This document shows, in pieces, positions 23,344-29,987 of a stretch of DNA of 36,480 bases. The first letter of the stretch is position 1. Each line of letters starts with the position of its first letter. The notes below the pieces were generated by a model. It ran no database searches, was not told where the DNA came from, and saw nothing but the letters and a program-made list of their open reading frames with translations. A program made the translations under genes and the position numbers. Source of the DNA: CAZOHN01 sp964579325 (GTDB lineage: Bacteria; Pseudomonadota; Alphaproteobacteria; Rhodobacterales; Rhodobacteraceae); contig CAZOHN010000012.1 in NCBI GenBank assembly GCA_964579325.1, forward strand, positions 1 through 36,480, written 5' to 3'.

Positions 23344-24174
23344 ATGACGAAACTCCCGCTCTTCGACCGCATCGGCATGGACGTGGGCAAGATCCTCCCG
23401 GTCGAAGACGCGATCCGCTGGGCCGCCGCCAACGACGTGCGCTTCCTCGACGTGCAGACCGACCTTGCGCCCAACGCCATGGCGACGATGCCCGAACGCG
23501 CGGCCGGCATCCGCGCACTCTGCGAGGAAACCGGCTTGGCGCTCGGCCTGCACACGCTGTCGGGCGTCAACATCGCCGAGGTCTCGCCCTTCGTCACCGA
23601 TGCCGCCGACGCCTACCTGCGCGCCTACATCGACCTCGCGCGCGACACCGGGGCGGGCTGGGTCATCGTCCATGCGGGCTATCACTTCACCGCCGACTAC
23701 AAGGTGCGGCGACAGGCGGGGCTGGAACGGCTGCGACGGGCGGTGGATTACGCCGAACGGCAGGGCGTCCTGCTGCTGCTCGAAAACACCAACCGCGAAC
23801 CCGACACCGCCGAAGTGCATTATCTCTGCTGCACCCTGGAAGAGATCCACTTCTACTTCGACGCGCTGCAATCGCCCCACCTCGGCATGGCCTTTACCGC
23901 TAACCACGCGCATCTCTACCCCGAGGGCGTGGCGGGCTTCGTGGCCGAGATCGACTTTTCGCGCTGCCGAGAGGTGCGGCTCGCCGATTGTCACGGCACG
24001 GTCGAGGAACACCTCTGCCCCGGTCAGGGTTCGATGGATTTCGCCGCCATGTTCGCAGGCATCGAGGCCAAGGGCTTCACCGGCCACTACATGAACCAGT
24101 TCGGCACGCTTCAGGACATGCTCGACGCCCGGCCCTACCTTGTGGCCGAGGCCGCGAAGAGGGGCGTGGGCTGA
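23344..24174 (+). CDS. Xylose-isomerase-like TIM-barrel sugar phosphate isomerase/epimerase
   Basis: 276 aa, AP-endonuclease-2 type TIM barrel. Family landmarks include VIVHAGYHF, LLLLENTNRE (Glu ligand candidate), MAFTANHAHLYPEG and VRLADCHGTVEEHLCPGQGS followed by MDF, the usual barrel-closing motif with a His. Two ligand positions differ from the common pattern: the Asp of the usual D-x-x-H in front of HAHL is Thr/Ala here (FTANHAHL), and the final Glu expected after the GY/GH turn reads Asn-Gln (GHYMNQFG). It may therefore bind metal differently. ATG at 23344 lies 4 bp after the methyltransferase stop; an in-frame TTG at 23332 is less likely. Last gene of the operon. Confidence 0.82.
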   Translation: MTKLPLFDRIGMDVGKILPVEDAIRWAAANDVRFLDVQTDLAPNAMATMPERAAGIRALCEETGLALGLHTLSGVNIAEVSPFVTDAADAYLRAYIDLARDTGAGWVIVHAGYHFTADYKVRRQAGLERLRRAVDYAERQGVLLLLENTNREPDTAEVHYLCCTLEEIHFYFDALQSPHLGMAFTANHAHLYPEGVAGFVAEIDFSRCREVRLADCHGTVEEHLCPGQGSMDFAAMFAGIEAKGFTGHYMNQFGTLQDMLDARPYLVAEAAKRGVG

Positions 24175-24194
24175 CCCCCGAGGGCCTTCGCCGG

Positions 24195-24953
24195 TCAGAG
24201 GCTCTCGCCCCCGTCGATCACCAGCGCGTGCCCGGTCATGAAGGCCGAACGGTCGGAGGCGAGGTAGACGATCGCCGCGGCGATCTCCTTGACCGACCCC
24301 CAGCGCCCCATCGGGATCGTCTCGGCGACATAGCCTTCCAGCGCGGCGCGCCCGCCCATCTGGGCCTCGAACCCGGCGTTGAAGGGGGTATCGACAAAAC
24401 CGGGGCACAGCGCGTTGCAGCGGATGCCGTACCGCGCGTGATCGGCGGCGATCTGGCGGACCATCGCGACAGCGGCATGCTTGGTGGTGCAATAGGCGAT
24501 CATGCCCCGGTCATACTGCACGCCCGAGTTCGAGGCCGTGACGATGATCGACCCGCCGCCCTGCGCCCGCATCGGCTCCAGCGCGGCCTTGGCGGCGACG
24601 AAATGCGCCCGAACGTTCAGCTGCCACGACAGGTCCATGTCCTCCACGGTCGCCTCGCCCAGCCCGCCCGAAACCTGCACGCCGGCATGGGAATGCAACA
24701 CATCGAGCCGCCCGTGCCGCGCCGCCGCGCCCTCGATGGCCCCGGTCAGCGCGCCATCATCGGCCGCGTTAAGCGCCAGCGCCTCGGCCCGCCCCCCCTC
24801 CGCCGCAATCTCCCCGGCGACCGCCTCTGCCGCCCTGCCGTCGCGGTCGGTCACGACGACAAGCACCCCTTCCCGCGCCAGCGCCAGCGCCCCGGCCCGT
24901 CCGATCCCCGACCCCGCTCCGGTCACGAAGGCCACACGCCCTTGCAGTTCCAT
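24195..24953 (-). CDS. Short-chain dehydrogenase/reductase
   Basis: 252-aa classical SDR. The cofactor motif TGAGSGIG is at residues about 11-18 (VAFVTGAGSGIGRAGALAL), an Asp after strand 2 (VVVTDRDGRAA) favours NAD(H) over NADP(H), and the catalytic residues are Ser in IIVTASNSGVQ, Tyr154 and Lys158 in YCTTK. The usual NNAG is replaced by SHAG (VLHSHAGVQ). The C-terminus NALCPGFVDTPF and FMTGHALVIDGG is typical of 3-ketoacyl reductase and sugar or polyol dehydrogenase relatives. It is the last gene of the polyamine-type ABC operon, 14 bp after the second permease, so it may act on the imported compound. AGGGGGACGGA precedes the ATG. Confidence 0.92.
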   Translation of the reverse strand: MELQGRVAFVTGAGSGIGRAGALALAREGVLVVVTDRDGRAAEAVAGEIAAEGGRAEALALNAADDGALTGAIEGAAARHGRLDVLHSHAGVQVSGGLGEATVEDMDLSWQLNVRAHFVAAKAALEPMRAQGGGSIIVTASNSGVQYDRGMIAYCTTKHAAVAMVRQIAADHARYGIRCNALCPGFVDTPFNAGFEAQMGGRAALEGYVAETIPMGRWGSVKEIAAAIVYLASDRSAFMTGHALVIDGGESL

Positions 24954-24967
24954 TCCGTCCCCCTGCC

Positions 24968-25780
24968 TCAGCCGCGCCGCTTGTGCTGCAGGATCGCCTG
25001 CGCGGCGACAAGCAGAGCCAAGGATGCGGCGAGGACCATCGTTCCGATGGCATTGATCTCCGGCGTGACCCCGCGCCGGATCGACGAGAAAACATAGATC
25101 GGCAGCGTCGTCTCCGACCCCGCCACGAAGAAAGCGATGATGAAGTCGTCGAAGCTGAAGGTGAACGCCAGCAGGAACCCCGCGAGAATGCCGGGAAAGA
25201 TCTGCGGCAGCGTCACCTGCCGGAACGTGCCCCAGGGCGTCGCGCCAAGGTCCGCCGAAGCCTCGATCAGGCTGCGGTCCATCCCCGCGATGCGCGCCCG
25301 CACGATGATGATCACGAGCGCCATCGTGAACATCCCGTGCGCCGCGATGAGCGATCCCATGCCCAGCGCCAGCCGCGGCGCGGCCTCCGCCACCGGCCAG
25401 AGCGCCGCAAGGAGGGGATTCAGCCAGTCGAACACCGTTACCAGCGCGATCAGCGTGGCGATCCCGATCACGATCCCCGGCACCATCACCGCCACATAGA
25501 TCAGCGCATCGAACGCCACCCGCGCCGGCCCCCGCACCGACTGGAGCGCCAGCGCCGCCAGCGTCCCCGCCAGCGTCGCCAACACCGCCGACAGGAAGGC
25601 GACGGTGAGGCTCGTTCTCAGGGCATCCATCACGAAGGGGTTCGACAGCGCCTTGCCGTACCATTGCACCGAAAAGCCCTGGAACTGCGCAGCATGGCGC
25701 CCGGCGTTGAACGAAAAGAGCGCGATCACCCCGATCGGTATGTAGAGGAAGAGGTAGACGGCGAGCGCGTAGGTCCTCAT
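24968..25780 (-). CDS. ABC transporter permease, PotC-like
   Basis: 270-aa inner-membrane permease of the polyamine/putrescine-type importer. It begins MRTYALAVYLFLYIPIGVIA and has about six membrane helices. The ATPase-contact EAA loop is LIEASADLGATPWGTFRQVT (about residues 175-194), followed by LPQIFPGILAGFLLAF and the PotC-typical FSFDDFIIAFFVAG. It starts 7 bp after the stop of the other permease. The ribosome site is GAGGCGG. Substrate is not readable from the permease. Confidence 0.94.
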   Translation of the reverse strand: MRTYALAVYLFLYIPIGVIALFSFNAGRHAAQFQGFSVQWYGKALSNPFVMDALRTSLTVAFLSAVLATLAGTLAALALQSVRGPARVAFDALIYVAVMVPGIVIGIATLIALVTVFDWLNPLLAALWPVAEAAPRLALGMGSLIAAHGMFTMALVIIIVRARIAGMDRSLIEASADLGATPWGTFRQVTLPQIFPGILAGFLLAFTFSFDDFIIAFFVAGSETTLPIYVFSSIRRGVTPEINAIGTMVLAASLALLVAAQAILQHKRRG

Positions 25781-25787
25781 GCCCGCC

Positions 25788-26639
25788 TCACATCAACGAG
25801 ACGTCATCGCGGGCGCCCGCGTAGCGACGGGTGAAGCGCATGTAGAGGGTCACGGTGACCAGCATCACGATCACCAGCGCCATCGCCACCGCCGACCCGA
25901 AGGCCCAGTTGCGCGACTGCAGGAACAGGTCGACGAGCGCGTTGCCGACGAAGAAGACCTTGCCACCGCCCAGCATGGCAGGGATCAGGAACTCGCCCAT
26001 CAGCAGGATGAAGACCAGCATGCACCCCGTCGCCACCCCCGGCATCGAGAGCGGCAGCGTGACCTGCAGGAAACTGCGCCAGGGCGGCGAGCCGAGGTCG
26101 GAGGACGCCTCCAGAAGCCGCTTGTCGAGCTTTTCCAGCGAGACGTAGATCGGAAAGACCATCAGCGGCAGATAGCCATAGACAATGCCGATCAGCACGG
26201 CAGCGGGTGTGTTGATCAGTTGCACCTGCCCCAGCCCCAGCGCGTCGATCAGCGCCGGGAGGCCCCGGCCGCCAAGGAGGAAGATCCAGGCATAGGTGCG
26301 GATCAGGATCGAGGTCCAGAACGGCACGATCACGAGGATCAGGAGCACCGTGCGCCACCGGGGTCCGGTCTGCACGGCGAGGAAATAGGCCAGCGGATAG
26401 GCGATCACGAGGCACAGGAGCGTGCCGATGGGGGCCAGCGTGAGCGTGTTGCGAAACGCCGTCCAGCGGGCGCCGAGGTTGAGGTAGTTGTCGAGCGTGA
26501 GGGCCGGCACATAGCCGCCGGCCGGCCCCCTCTCGCCGAAGCTGAAGACGAACACCACCAGCAGCGGCAGGACCAGCATGGCCACCAGCCACGCCCCCGC
26601 CGGCAACAAGAGCAGCGTCGTCTTCAGCGAAGGCTTCAT
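25788..26639 (-). CDS. ABC transporter permease, PotB-like
   Basis: 283 aa, six membrane helices. It starts MKPSLKTTLLLLPAGAWLVA and carries the PotB-type segment VVFVFSFGERGPAGGYVP ahead of the domain LALIVIAYPLAYFLA-like LCLVIAYPLAYFLAVQ. The EAA loop reads LLEASSDLGSPPWRSFLQVT (about residues 180-199) followed by LPLSMPGVATGCMLVF. It forms the transmembrane pair with the following PotC-like permease. The gene starts 10 bp after the stop of the binding-protein gene, with GAGGCGGCGG just upstream of the ATG. Confidence 0.94.
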   Translation of the reverse strand: MKPSLKTTLLLLPAGAWLVAMLVLPLLVVFVFSFGERGPAGGYVPALTLDNYLNLGARWTAFRNTLTLAPIGTLLCLVIAYPLAYFLAVQTGPRWRTVLLILVIVPFWTSILIRTYAWIFLLGGRGLPALIDALGLGQVQLINTPAAVLIGIVYGYLPLMVFPIYVSLEKLDKRLLEASSDLGSPPWRSFLQVTLPLSMPGVATGCMLVFILLMGEFLIPAMLGGGKVFFVGNALVDLFLQSRNWAFGSAVAMALVIVMLVTVTLYMRFTRRYAGARDDVSLM

Positions 26640-26649
26640 CTCCGCCGCC

Positions 26650-27813
26650 TCAGGCCGACTTGAAGCGCGCCATCAGTTCGGCGCGGTTGGGATCGGTCAG
26701 CGTGACCGCCGCGCCGAACTCCAGCGCGTCGAGCAGATCGGCCGCCGGGTAAAGGATCGGGTCGTTCAGAACCTCCGCCGGCAACAGCGCATCCAGACGC
26801 GAATCCGGCACCGGATAGCCGTGGAACAGCGCCTCGCGGGCGTTGACCTCGGGGGCGAGCAGGAAGTCGATCAGCGCATAGGCCGCGTCGAGATGCGGCG
26901 CGCCCTTCGGGATCGCGTAGAAGTCTGACCAGAGTTCGCCGCCCTCGCGGCCCAGCACATACTCGATCTCGGGCATGTCGCGGTTCAGCTGCTTGCCGTC
27001 ACCGGTCCAGCAGATCGTCATCCAGGCATCGCCCGAGCGCATTGAGGGCTGGTAGTCGGAGTTGATCGCGAAGAGATGCGGCTTGACGTCGATCAAGAGC
27101 TTCTCGGCTTCGGCGAGTTCCGCGGGGTCGATGGAGTTGAACGAATACCCGAAGTATTTCAGCGCGTTTCCGATGGTGGTCAGCTGGTAGTCGTGCACCA
27201 TCGTCCGGCCCGAGAACTCGGCACGCGTGATGTCCCAGAACTCCTTCCAGGACGTGGGCTTGGGCAGGCCGCCCAGCTGCGCGGTATTCACCGCGAACCC
27301 GGTGGTGCCCCAGTTCTTCGGCACCGCATAGACCTTGCCGTCCACCGTGCCCGGCCCGGCGAAGCGCGGGTCGAACGAGGCCGCGTCATAGTTCGGGATC
27401 CGCGACAGGTCGAGCGGCTCGATCAGGTCTTCCGAGACATAGGTCGTGATCGTGTAGTTCGTCGGCACGAACACGTCCCAGCCCGATCCGCCGGCCTGCA
27501 GCTTGGCCAGCATCTCCTCGTTCGAGCCGAACACGTTCATGTCCACCGCCGCGCCGGTCGCCTCGCGGAAGGCGTCGAAGTTCGCCGCGTCGTGGTAATT
27601 CGGCCATGTCGCCATCACCACGCGGTCGCCGATCGACCCCTGGGCGAAGGCGGGACGCGGGCGCAGGCCCGGCATCGCCGCCGACAGCACCGCCGTCGCC
27701 GCACCAAGTCCGGTGACGCCGAGGAAATGGCGCCGCGTGACCGAGCCGCGCTTCAGGCGCCAAAGCTCCCGCATGAACTGCTGTTTCGAGATCGTGTCCT
27801 TCCTGTCGGTCAT
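26650..27813 (-). CDS. ABC transporter substrate-binding protein, PotD-like, Tat signal
   Basis: 387 aa, periplasmic receptor of the spermidine/putrescine type. A leader of about 25 residues (TISKQQFMRELWRLKRGS) precedes a twin-arginine motif TRRHFLGVTGLG and hydrophobic core ending near RPAFAQGS, so export is probably by Tat. The mature part shows VVMATWPNYHDAANFDAF, WDVFVPTNYTITTY, YAVPKNWGTTGFAVNT and later DAWMTICWTGDGKQLN and PKGAPHLDAAYALIDFLL, all PotD-like. Start at 27813 is chosen for AAGGGAG upstream; an ATG at 27852 would overlap the end of the ATPase gene and has no such site. The ligand could be a polyamine or another cationic or small organic compound. Confidence 0.93.
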   Translation of the reverse strand: MTDRKDTISKQQFMRELWRLKRGSVTRRHFLGVTGLGAATAVLSAAMPGLRPRPAFAQGSIGDRVVMATWPNYHDAANFDAFREATGAAVDMNVFGSNEEMLAKLQAGGSGWDVFVPTNYTITTYVSEDLIEPLDLSRIPNYDAASFDPRFAGPGTVDGKVYAVPKNWGTTGFAVNTAQLGGLPKPTSWKEFWDITRAEFSGRTMVHDYQLTTIGNALKYFGYSFNSIDPAELAEAEKLLIDVKPHLFAINSDYQPSMRSGDAWMTICWTGDGKQLNRDMPEIEYVLGREGGELWSDFYAIPKGAPHLDAAYALIDFLLAPEVNAREALFHGYPVPDSRLDALLPAEVLNDPILYPAADLLDALEFGAAVTLTDPNRAELMARFKSA

Positions 27814-27844
27814 TGTCGTGCTCCCTTGTGTTGGGGTTTCGTCG

Positions 27845-28966
27845 TCAGTCATCGGCGAGGATCAATGGCGCCCTGCCCTCCCAGGCGGCGGTCGCGCCGT
27901 CCCCGGGGTCGAACCCGCCCTCGGCGGCCTCGGCCTGCCGGGGAACCAGGACGAGGAACTCGCCCACCGCCTCGTTCCTCACGAGATACTCGGTGTGCTC
28001 GCCCAGAAAGATACGGTGCACCACGCTGACGGCCAGTGCTGTCCGATCCGCGACCGCCTCCGGCGCAGCCCGCGTCAGCGCGATCTGTTCGGGCCGCAGG
28101 CTGACCGAGACCGCCGCGCCGGTCGCCGGCGCCCCCGAGACCCGGCCGGTCACGGTCGGCCCGGCAGCCAGCGTCACCCGGCCCAGTCCCGCGTCATCCG
28201 CCTCCAGCCGCCCCGGGAAAAAATTCGACTTGCCCACGAAATCGGCCACATAGCGGTTGCGCGGCGCGTCGTAGAGGTCGCGTGGTCCGCCGACCTGCAC
28301 GATACATCCCTCGCGCATCACCACGATCCGGTCCGACATCGAAAGCGCCTCCTCCTGGTCATGGGTGACGAGGACGAAGGTAATGCCGAGAAGCCGCTGC
28401 AACGATTGCAGCTCGATCTGCATGTCGCGGCGCAGCTTGCGGTCGAGCGCGGCCATCGGCTCGTCCAGCAGCAGCAGCTTGGGCTTGTTGACGATGGCCC
28501 GCGCCAGTGCCACCCGCTGCTGCTGGCCACCCGACATCTCCCAGGTCCGGCGCGCGCCGAACCCCGACAGGCGTACCGTCTCCAGCGCCTCGTCCACCGC
28601 GCGGCGCACCTCGTCCTCGGGCGGCCTGGGGCGGCGCTGGCGCAGGCCGTAGGCGATGTTGTCAAAGACACTGAGGTGGGGAAACAGCGCGTAGTGCTGG
28701 AACACCATGTTCACCGGGCGGCGATGCGCGGGCAGTCCGTTGACCACCGCCCCGTCGATCAGCACCTCGCCCTCGCTGGGCGCCTCGAACCCCGCCAGCA
28801 TCCTGAGCGCGGTGGTCTTGCCGCAGCCCGAGGGGCCGAGGAACGACAGGAACTCGCCGCGCCGTATCGAAAGGTCCAGCGCCCGTGCCGCCAGAACAGC
28901 GCCGAAACGCTTGCTCGCACGGCGGAATTCGGCAATCGGCGGCGCGCTTTCGGGTGCTGGCGACAT
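27845..28966 (-). CDS. ABC transporter ATP-binding protein, PotA-like
   Basis: 373-aa cytoplasmic ATPase. Walker A GPSGCGKTT, Q-loop VFQHYALFPHLSV, signature MSGGQQQRVALARA, Walker B LLLLDEPMAALD and H-loop VTHDQEEAL are all present. A C-terminal TOBE/OB domain follows (SLRPEQIAL, then VVHRIFLGEHTEYLV), as in PotA/UgpC-type regulatable ATPases. ATG at 28966 gives MSPAPESAPPIAEFRRASKRFG; its ribosome site is weak (CCCGGA). First gene of the operon ATPase - binding protein - two permeases - SDR. It is divergent from the LuxR regulator, with 94 bp between the starts. Confidence 0.95.
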   Translation of the reverse strand: MSPAPESAPPIAEFRRASKRFGAVLAARALDLSIRRGEFLSFLGPSGCGKTTALRMLAGFEAPSEGEVLIDGAVVNGLPAHRRPVNMVFQHYALFPHLSVFDNIAYGLRQRRPRPPEDEVRRAVDEALETVRLSGFGARRTWEMSGGQQQRVALARAIVNKPKLLLLDEPMAALDRKLRRDMQIELQSLQRLLGITFVLVTHDQEEALSMSDRIVVMREGCIVQVGGPRDLYDAPRNRYVADFVGKSNFFPGRLEADDAGLGRVTLAAGPTVTGRVSGAPATGAAVSVSLRPEQIALTRAAPEAVADRTALAVSVVHRIFLGEHTEYLVRNEAVGEFLVLVPRQAEAAEGGFDPGDGATAAWEGRAPLILADD

Positions 28967-29013
28967 TCCGGGTTCTATGCTGGAAAGGCATCCGAACCGT
29001 AGGAAACCCCGCA

Positions 29014-29032
29014 TTGGGTGTATATACCCCAA
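29014..29032. promoter_or_regulatory. Inverted repeat in the pot-like / luxR divergent region
   Basis: TTGGG (29014-29018) and CCCAA (29028-29032) form perfect arms around a 9-bp TA-rich centre TGTATATAC that itself contains the palindrome GTATATAC. The 19-bp site lies 48 bp upstream of the transporter start and 29 bp upstream of the regulator start, the only such symmetry in this short region. It is a likely binding site for the LuxR-type protein. Confidence 0.5.
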
Positions 29033-29060
29033 AACGCATATGGCAGAGAGGTCGGAACGG

Positions 29061-29852
29061 ATGGCGGAAGGGGCGGAAATCCATGCCCGGATCGGAGCCC
29101 TCATCGCCGCGACGGGCGGGCCCGACTTCGCCGAACGCCTTGCCGAGGCCCTGCGCCAGATCGTGCCGTACACCTTCACCGTTGTGTTCGGCTACCGCGG
29201 CACGGCCCGGCCGCTCGACCTTCACGATGACTTTCCCGATGACCGCCGCAAGGTCTTCGTGACCGATTATCAGGCAGGCCCCTACCTGCTCGACCCGTTC
29301 TACCAGGCCGCGACCAAACCGGTCGCGCCGGGCCTCTACCGCCTGCGCGACCTCGCCCCCGACCGGTTCTACCAGGGCGAATACTTCCGCAACTACTACG
29401 TCAGGACCGGGCTGGCCGAGGAGATCGGGTTTCTCGTCGATACCGGAAAGGGCAGCATGGTGGTGCTGTCGCTCATGCGGCAGGACCGGATCTTCACGGC
29501 CCGCGAGATGCGGCTCCTCCAGCGCTGGCGGCCGATCGTCGAGGCGGCTGTCGGGCAGCACTGGAAGGACCTCTCCGGCCGGTTCGACCGCGGCACCGAA
29601 GGTGCGGGCAGGCCGGGACAGGACCGGGTCGAACGCTCGCTCCGCGGCTTCGGCGAAGGCATCCTGACCCCGCGCGAGCGCGAGGTGGTCGAATACACCC
29701 TGCGCGGCCACTCCGCCGAAGCGGTGGGCCACGCCCTGAACATCAGTTCCGGCACCGTTCGGATCCACCGGCGCAACATCTATGCCAAGCTGCGCATCAG
29801 CTCGCAGGGCGAGCTGTTCTCGCGCTTCATCGCCACGCTCGACCGGGGTTGA
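29061..29852 (+). CDS. LuxR-type (helix-turn-helix) transcriptional regulator
   Basis: 263 aa. The C-terminal DNA-binding domain is clear: ILTPREREVVEYTLRGHSAE, then AVGHALNISSGTVRIHRRNIY and AKLRISSQGELFSRF (about residues 195-255). The N-terminal part (ALRQIVPYTFTVVFGYRG and LLDPFYQAATKPVAPG) looks like a GAF/PAS-type sensory fold rather than a receiver domain or a classical acyl-homoserine-lactone domain, and lacks a phosphorylatable Asp set. No luxI is present. ATG at 29061 has AGAGGTCGG upstream; ATG at 29040 is in frame but has no ribosome site. It probably controls the divergent transporter operon. Confidence 0.88.
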   Translation: MAEGAEIHARIGALIAATGGPDFAERLAEALRQIVPYTFTVVFGYRGTARPLDLHDDFPDDRRKVFVTDYQAGPYLLDPFYQAATKPVAPGLYRLRDLAPDRFYQGEYFRNYYVRTGLAEEIGFLVDTGKGSMVVLSLMRQDRIFTAREMRLLQRWRPIVEAAVGQHWKDLSGRFDRGTEGAGRPGQDRVERSLRGFGEGILTPREREVVEYTLRGHSAEAVGHALNISSGTVRIHRRNIYAKLRISSQGELFSRFIATLDRG

Positions 29853-29987
29853 CCGGCACCGGCGGCGCGGCTGCCCGTTCGGCGGGCATTCCGGCGGCCA
29901 CCGCACCTTTCGGGCCTGCCGCGGCGAATGGCGATTGACGAACCCCGACCGCGGCGTCTCCAATGTCCGGGCGAGAGGGGCAAACAC

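Noticed and set aside
28396..28412. CTGCAA-N3-TTGCAG dyad resembling the LacI operators
   Set aside because: The spacer is 3 bp rather than 4, the CG centre differs, and it lies inside the ATPase coding sequence far from the inositol genes.
29872..29888. TGCCCG-TTCGG-CGGGCA hairpin after the LuxR-type gene as a terminator
   Set aside because: The stem is 6 bp and no T-run follows; too weak to call.
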